Shown here: positions 58,695 through 64,000 of the stretch, piece by piece
How positions within the stretch are numbered: position 1 is the first letter of the stretch
Layout of the letters: each line of letters starts with the position of its first letter
DNA from: CAVSRC01 sp963785065
GTDB taxonomy: Bacteria; Pseudomonadota; Alphaproteobacteria; Rhizobiales; Kaistiaceae
Direction of reading: 5' to 3'
DNA length: 64,000 nucleotides
Assembly: GCA_963785065.1 (NCBI GenBank)
Contig: CAWATX010000002.1
Coordinates: 1,364,001-1,428,000 of the forward strand
The notes under the pieces: generated by a model
The model's database searches: none
Told to the model about the DNA's origin: nothing
Seen by the model: the letters and a program-made list of their open reading frames with translations, nothing else
Made by a program: the position numbers and the translations under genes

Positions 58695-59480
58695 CTATCT
58701 CGCCGCTGCCGCCGTCCCGTTCAGCGGATTGTCCGGGTTCCAGCCATAGCTGAGCGTATCGAAGCGCGGGGCGCGGGCGTCATAGAGCAGCAGCTTGCCG
58801 GCGAGTCCGCCCTCCATGCCGACGATCTCGCGGATCACCTCCAGCGCCTGCATGGAGCCGAGCACGCCGGTGAGCGCGCCGAGCACGCCGGCCTCCGCGC
58901 AGGTCGGCAGCAGCCCCGCCGGCGGCGGCTCGGGAAACAGGCAGCGGTAGGTCGGGTTGGGATGGCCCTCGGCGTCGCGCTCGTGCGGCTTGAGCGTCGT
59001 CAGTGCCCCGTCGAAGCGGCCGACCGCCGCCGTCACCAGCGTCTTCCGCGCATGGAAGCAGGCGTCGGAGACCGCATAGCGCGTGTCGAAATTGTCCGAT
59101 CCGTCGGCGACGATGTCGTAGGCGCCAACCAGCTCGGCGGCGTTCTGCGTGGTGATGCGCAGCGCATGCACCTCGACCGCCACATGCGGATTGACGCGGG
59201 CGACGAAGGTCTTGGCGCTCTCCACCTTCAGCCGGCCGACGGCCTCGGTGTCGTGGATCACCTGGCGCTGCAGGTTGGAGAGGCTCACGACATCGTCGTC
59301 GATCACGCCGATCGTGCCGACGCCGGCTGCCGCCAGATACTGGATGACCGGCGCGCCCAGGCCACCGGCGCCGACGACCAGCACCCGTGCGGCCTTCAGC
59401 TTCTGCTGCCCCGGCCCGCCGATTTCGGCGAGCACCAGATGGCGGGCGTAGCGTTCGATTTCCTCGTCGGAGAAGCTCAT
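58695..59480 (-). CDS. MoeB/ThiF-family adenylyltransferase (sulfur-carrier activation)
   Basis: 261 residues. MSFSDEEIERYARHLVLAEIGGPGQQKLKAARVLVVGAGGLGAPVIQYLAAAGVGTIGVIDDD, then LSNLQRQVIH, GSDNFDTRYAVSDACF and PTCAEAGVLGALTGVLGSMQALEVIREIVG are the full MoeB signature. It activates the C-terminal Gly of MoaD/ThiS-like carriers for molybdopterin or thiamine synthesis. The ATG at 59480 is chosen; the longer upstream frame overlaps the divergent gene and is not coding. Confidence 0.94.
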   Translation of the reverse strand: MSFSDEEIERYARHLVLAEIGGPGQQKLKAARVLVVGAGGLGAPVIQYLAAAGVGTIGVIDDDVVSLSNLQRQVIHDTEAVGRLKVESAKTFVARVNPHVAVEVHALRITTQNAAELVGAYDIVADGSDNFDTRYAVSDACFHARKTLVTAAVGRFDGALTTLKPHERDAEGHPNPTYRCLFPEPPPAGLLPTCAEAGVLGALTGVLGSMQALEVIREIVGMEGGLAGKLLLYDARAPRFDTLSYGWNPDNPLNGTAAAAR

Positions 59481-59645
59481 GGGCGGCAGATTACCCGGCG
59501 CCATGTCGCTTGACGAGGGTCGCGGCCGCGGAACCAACCTCGGCCGGCGGACGTTGTCAGGGTCCCCGGCGGGCGGGCCCCGTTCTTGCACAGCCCAGAA
59601 AATAAAGGAAAGCGGCCGATCGTCGGGTTGTATTATGTGGTGCGT

Positions 59646-60473
59646 ATGGAAATCCGGATCGGCTTCGAGATCGCCTTCGTCTGCCAGCAGCGCACCCCGA
59701 TGCTGCTGACGCTTCGTGTCCACCCGATGCGGGCCGACGATCTGGTTACCCCCGACCTCATCACCGCCGATCCGCCGCTGGCGATGGCCGACTATCGCGA
59801 CGATTTCGGCAATATCTGCTCGCGCCTCGTCCTGCCGCCGGGACAGACCACCTTCACCGCCGATGCCGTTATCCGCGACAGCGGCCTGCCCGACCCGGTG
59901 GTGCCGGACGCCCGGCAGCATCCGGTCCCCGATCTCCCCGCCGAACATCTCATCTATCTTCTCGGCAGCCGCTATTGCGAGACCGACCGGCTAGGCGATC
60001 TTGCCTGGCAGCTCTTCGCTGGGACAGCGGAAGGCTGGCCACGCGTCCAGGCGATCTGTGACTACGTCCACAACCACCTCGCCTTCGGCTACCAGCATGC
60101 GCGGGCGACGCGCACCGCCGCCGAAGCTCATCAGGAACGCACCGGCGTCTGCCGTGACTTTGCCCACCTTGCGGTGACCTTCTGCCGTTGCCTGAACATC
60201 CCCGCGCGTTACGTCACCGGCTATCTGGGCGACATCGGTGTGCCGCCCGATCCGGCGCCGATGGATTTCTCTGCCTGGTTCGAGGCGTGGCTGGGGGACC
60301 GCTGGTACGCCTTCGATGCGCGCCACAACGTGCCGCGCATCGGCCGCATCCCGATCGCCATCGGCCGCGACGCCTCGGACGTCGCGATCAGCAATTCCTT
60401 CGGCAACACCACTCTGGCCAAGTTCCGTGTGTGGACCAACGAAGTGTTGGCACAGCCCGCGCCGGCCGGGTGA
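59646..60473 (+). CDS. Transglutaminase-like cysteine-protease-fold protein
   Basis: 275 residues. An N-terminal beta domain (MEIRIGFEIAFVCQQRTPMLLTLRVHP) and a transglutaminase core, with the Cys in QERTGVCRDFAHLAVTFCRCLNIPARYVTGYLGDIG and the Asp in WYAFDARHN. The segment where the catalytic His is often found reads MDFSAWFEAW, with Ser. Other members I recall share this, so the His may be supplied elsewhere (for example in DARHN) or the protein may not be a peptidase. Cytoplasmic, function unknown. Confidence 0.86.
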   Translation: MEIRIGFEIAFVCQQRTPMLLTLRVHPMRADDLVTPDLITADPPLAMADYRDDFGNICSRLVLPPGQTTFTADAVIRDSGLPDPVVPDARQHPVPDLPAEHLIYLLGSRYCETDRLGDLAWQLFAGTAEGWPRVQAICDYVHNHLAFGYQHARATRTAAEAHQERTGVCRDFAHLAVTFCRCLNIPARYVTGYLGDIGVPPDPAPMDFSAWFEAWLGDRWYAFDARHNVPRIGRIPIAIGRDASDVAISNSFGNTTLAKFRVWTNEVLAQPAPAG

Positions 60474-60480
60474 TCGCCGC

Positions 60481-60885
60481 TCAGTGCCAGACGGCGAGGA
60501 TCGCCCCCATGACCACGATGCCGACCAGCTGATAGCCGGCGCCGATGGCGATCAGCTCGGGCTTCTTCTTCTCGTAGAAGATCTGGCCGACCAGGATCGT
60601 GGCGACGAAGCCGAGCCAGGCCATGAAGCCGATGAGGACGCCGTCCCACAGGGTGGTGGCGCCGTAATGGCCGAGAAACCGCGCCAGGATGTAGGCCATG
60701 ATCAGGTCGCCGACGATCTGTACGATCATCGCCGGCGCGATGCCGTCCATCGAGGCGCCCTCCGGCACGCCCATCAGGGTACGCCAGCGCTTGCCGAAGA
60801 TCGCCGTAAACCAGACGGCGCCGATGGCGAACTTGACGATTGCCGCGACGATGACCGCCAGCCAGTTGACCGCAACAACGCTCAT
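60481..60885 (-). CDS. DUF1761-family membrane protein
   Basis: 134 residues, four membrane segments (LAVIVAAIVKFAIGAVWFTAIFG, IAPAMIVQIVGDLIMAYILARFL, WDGVLIGFMAWLGFVATILVGQIFYE, LIAIGAGYQLVGIVVMGAILAVW). The N-terminal VNWLAVIVAAIVKFAIGAVWF and the loop F-G-K-R-W fit DUF1761. Function unknown. GGGGAGGACGAT precedes the ATG. Confidence 0.83.
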   Translation of the reverse strand: MSVVAVNWLAVIVAAIVKFAIGAVWFTAIFGKRWRTLMGVPEGASMDGIAPAMIVQIVGDLIMAYILARFLGHYGATTLWDGVLIGFMAWLGFVATILVGQIFYEKKKPELIAIGAGYQLVGIVVMGAILAVWH

Positions 60886-60987
60886 ATCGTCCTCCCCGGT
60901 TGATCAGGCTGCCGAATCTCCGCTCGCACTGGACGGGCGGCAATCGGATCACGCAATCGTGATGGGAGAGAGCGTGGCGGAGCTTCC

Positions 60988-61956
<969 letters not shown>

Positions 61957-61984
61957 GGCAGAGGTCTCCTTCCCTCCGCGCAGT

Positions 61985-62452
61985 CTAGCCTGAAAAGCCG
62001 GTCGAACCGAAGCCGCCATCGCCGCGCGTCGTTTCGTCGAGTTCAGAAACTTCGACGAGCGTTACGGCCGTCACCGGCGCCACGACGAGCTGGGCGATGC
62101 GCATGCCGCGGGTGACCGCAAATGGCGCATCGCCGTGATTGATCAAGGCCACCTTCACCTCGCCGCGATAGTCGGCGTCGATGGTGCCGGGCGCATTGAG
62201 CACGGTGACGCCATGCTTCACCGCCAGCCCCGAGCGCGGCCGCACCTGGCCCTCATGGCCGGCCGGCAGCGCGATGGCGAAGCCGGTCGGCACCAAGGCG
62301 CGTCCGCCGGGCGGGATGATCAACGCCATGTCGACCGCCGCCGACAGGTCGATGCCGGCCGCGCCGGCCGAATGCGCCGCCGGCAGCGGCAGGTCATGGC
62401 CGTTGGCCAGGCGGAGGACGGTGACGCTCAGGGGGCGGTCGGCGGGGGGCAT
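61985..62452 (-). CDS. dut: Deoxyuridine 5'-triphosphate nucleotidohydrolase
   Basis: 155 residues. The five dUTPase motifs are visible: AGIDLSA, RPRSGLAVKHGVTVLNAPGTIDADYRGEVKV, and the C-terminal RGDGGFGSTG. The trimeric enzyme removes dUTP and supplies dUMP. I chose the ATG at 62452 (MPPADRP), preceded by AGGA at 5 bases, over ATGs at 62476 and 62503. It follows coaBC by 84 bp on the same strand, the usual coaBC-dut order. Confidence 0.95.
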   Translation of the reverse strand: MPPADRPLSVTVLRLANGHDLPLPAAHSAGAAGIDLSAAVDMALIIPPGGRALVPTGFAIALPAGHEGQVRPRSGLAVKHGVTVLNAPGTIDADYRGEVKVALINHGDAPFAVTRGMRIAQLVVAPVTAVTLVEVSELDETTRGDGGFGSTGFSG

Positions 62453-62536
62453 GGCGATCCTGTCGAGACGCCGCATCGTTCCCTGTGGGATCGACGGCCG
62501 CAAGCGGCGAAGCGACGGGCCTGTGGATGACGTGCG

Positions 62537-63949
62537 TCAGCGTTCGGCGAGCTTCGTCGCGAGGCGCTCCACCAGACGGCGGGCGACGGCGCGCTTGGCC
62601 ATGCGCGGCCAGTCCTCGACGCCCTCGCGGCTGATGAGATGCACGGCGTTCTCGCTGCCTCCCATGATGCCGGAGCGTGGCGACACGTCATTGGCGAGGA
62701 TCCAGTCGGCGCCCTTGGCAGCGCGCTTCTTCTCGCCATTGGCGAGAAGATCGTCCGTCTCGGCGGCAAAGCCCACTACCAGGGCCGGCCTCAGCGTGTG
62801 ATGGCGGCCGATGGTAGCGAGGATGTCCGGGTTTTCGGTCAGCGCCAGCGCCGGCGGGCGGCCGGAGCCGTCCTTCTTGATCTTGCCGCCGGATTCTCTC
62901 GCTGCCCGCCAGTCGGCGACCGCCGCCGCCATCACCGCGACGTCGGCCGGCAGCGCCGCCTCCACCGCTTCCAGCATCTGCCGCGCCGTCTCCACATGGA
63001 CGGTGGTGACGCCGGGCGGATCGGCAATGGTCACCGGGCCTGAGACCAGCGTCACCCGTGCGCCGGCCGCCGCGGCGGCCTCGGCGATCGCGTGGCCCTG
63101 ACGGCCGGAGGAGCGGTTGGCGAGGTAGCGCACCGGGTCGATCGGCTCGTGGGTCGGGCCGGAGGTGACGAGCACATGGCGGCCGGCGAGCAGCGGCTCG
63201 ACCGGCGTCAGGATGCGTTCCGCCGCCGCCACGATCTCCAGCGGTTCGGCCATGCGGCCGGTGCCGGCCTCGCCGGCCTCGGCCATCTCACCCGCCGCCG
63301 GCCCGACGAAATGGACGCCGTCGCGCTTGAGCGTCGCAACATTGCGCTGGGTCGCCGGGTTTGCCCACATGGCCGGGTTCATGGCCGGCGCCAGCAGGAT
63401 GGGCACGCGCGCGGCAAGCAGCACGGCACTGGCCAGGTCGTTCGCCTGGCCCGTCGCCATTTTCGCCATCAGATCGGCGGTCGCCGGCGCCGCGACGATC
63501 AGCGCTGCCTCGCGTGCCAGCCGGATATGGCCGACATCCTGCTCGTCGGTGCGATCGAAGAGCTCGGTGAAGACGCGCCCGCCAGTCAGTGCGCCGACGG
63601 AAAGCGGCGTCACGAATTCCTGCGCCGCCTTGGTCATCACGGCGCGCACGCGATTGCCCCGCTCCTGCAGGCGCCGGATCAGGTCGAGCGCCTTATAGGC
63701 GGCGATCCCGCCGCTGATGATGAGCAGGATGGGGGCAGGGGCCGCGGGCACGGTGGCCCCACGTCGTGCAGGCGTTGCAGTCGGTTGTGGTGGCGCGGGC
63801 GGGGGCGTTTCCGCACCGAGCGCGGCGCGCAGGATGGCGCGCATCTCCTCTTCCATGGAGACGTTGTGTCCGGCCGCCGCCAGGCGCAGGCGCTTGCGGG
63901 TCTCTTCCTCGAGACCGCGGATGGTGAGGGTGGGAACGCTTTTTGCCAT
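62537..63949 (-). CDS. coaBC: CoaBC with an N-terminal FitA-like ribbon-helix-helix domain
   Basis: 470 residues. Residues 1-45 (VPTLTIRGLEEETRKRLRLAAAGHNVSMEEEMRAILRAAL) match the RHH domain of FitA/VapB-type antitoxins. A Pro/Ala linker (46-70) follows. Residues 72-245 are the CoaC flavin decarboxylase (ILLIISGGIAAYKALDLIRRL, AIAVAPATADLM-like segment, LLAPAMNPAMWANPAT) and 256-470 the CoaB ligase (HVLVTSGPTHEPIDPVRYLANRSSGRQG, AAVADWRA, NPDILATIG, FAAETDD). CoaBC turns phosphopantothenate and cysteine into phosphopantetheine for coenzyme A. The fusion is continuous, without frameshift. Confidence 0.93.
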   Translation of the reverse strand: MAKSVPTLTIRGLEEETRKRLRLAAAGHNVSMEEEMRAILRAALGAETPPPAPPQPTATPARRGATVPAAPAPILLIISGGIAAYKALDLIRRLQERGNRVRAVMTKAAQEFVTPLSVGALTGGRVFTELFDRTDEQDVGHIRLAREAALIVAAPATADLMAKMATGQANDLASAVLLAARVPILLAPAMNPAMWANPATQRNVATLKRDGVHFVGPAAGEMAEAGEAGTGRMAEPLEIVAAAERILTPVEPLLAGRHVLVTSGPTHEPIDPVRYLANRSSGRQGHAIAEAAAAAGARVTLVSGPVTIADPPGVTTVHVETARQMLEAVEAALPADVAVMAAAVADWRAARESGGKIKKDGSGRPPALALTENPDILATIGRHHTLRPALVVGFAAETDDLLANGEKKRAAKGADWILANDVSPRSGIMGGSENAVHLISREGVEDWPRMAKRAVARRLVERLATKLAER

Positions 63950-63967
63950 GTCCTTAATCTACAGAAC

Positions 63968-63991
63968 GACTGCATTGACGGCAATGCAGTC
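63968..63991. promoter_or_regulatory. Inverted repeat upstream of coaBC, candidate RHH operator
   Basis: GACTGCATT-GACGGC-AATGCAGTC is a perfect inverted repeat with 9-bp arms, 18 bp before the coaBC start. FitA-type RHH antitoxins bind inverted repeats of this size near their own promoters, and the coaBC product starts with such a domain. Autoregulation is therefore a reasonable inference. The window ends 9 bp further on. Confidence 0.5.
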
Positions 63992-64000
63992 AGAAATCGT

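Noticed and set aside
58695..59948. N-terminal extension of the MoeB-like protein to 59948
   Set aside because: The extra part overlaps the divergent transglutaminase-like gene and lacks similarity to the family.

Overview
The window comes from a GC-rich alphaproteobacterium, most likely of the order Hyphomicrobiales (Rhizobiales). This rests on the lptC-lptA-lptB-rpoN-hpf-ptsN locus, an imuA-imuB-dnaE2 cassette behind a GTTC-N7-GTTC LexA box, the DUF1150/Hsp20 pair, a CsgH-type curli system, and palindromic intergenic repeats of the rhizobial type. I cannot name the genus.

Layout. 1-1.4 kb: 3'-truncated class A penicillin-binding protein. 1.7-13.5 kb: a curli-like functional-amyloid locus. 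Six secreted curlin-repeat proteins (167-506 aa) and the chaperone csgH lie head to tail on the minus strand, with GC-rich hairpins in three of the gaps. A protease-inhibitor-like/SH3 protein follows, then csgF and csgG on the plus strand. 13.6-19.1 kb: the SOS mutasome imuA-imuB-dnaE2. 19.15-24.39 kb: a complete 5.2-kb ISL3-type transposon, defined by 10-bp terminal inverted repeats and a perfect 8-bp target duplication. It carries a small membrane protein, a possible DNA-binding protein, a tRNA-like sequence, an IS1-like transposase and a TacA/TacT-type toxin-antitoxin pair. 24.5-27.5 kb: polA, with a degenerate proofreading site and a palindromic repeat read in frame. 27.5-29.4 kb: a PadR regulator with an overlapping membrane-protein gene, then about 1 kb of strongly structured, apparently non-coding DNA. 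29.4-33.9 kb: queG, a YdeI-like gene, an NAD-dependent epimerase, a LysR regulator and an alpha/beta hydrolase. 34-39.7 kb: infC-rpmI-rplT-pheS-exonuclease-pheT, a translation cluster with an exonuclease gene set between pheS and pheT. 39.7-45.4 kb: small accessory genes, uppP, an NDUFA9-like gene, tRNA-Leu(CAG) and an RNase D-like gene. 45.5-50.7 kb: LPS transport and the rpoN/PTS-Ntr locus. 50.7-58.7 kb: small heat shock protein, dihaem cytochrome c, oxidoreductase and a surface-glycan group (fucosyltransferase, ligase-like protein, two glycosyltransferases). 58.7-64 kb: MoeB-like protein, transglutaminase-like protein, cysK, dut, and a coaBC gene whose product starts with a ribbon-helix-helix antitoxin-like domain.

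How the parts relate. In the curli locus, csgG would encode the outer-membrane pore, csgF the exit-side factor, csgH a periplasmic inhibitor of premature fibre formation, and the curlins the fibre subunits. No csgE or csgD is recognisable in this window. The transposon sits between the mutasome promoter and polA without breaking either. The most unusual items are the family of giant curlins sharing one C-terminal module, the cargo-bearing ISL3 element, the predicted proofreading-deficient Pol I, and the RHH-CoaBC fusion with an operator-like palindrome beside its start.
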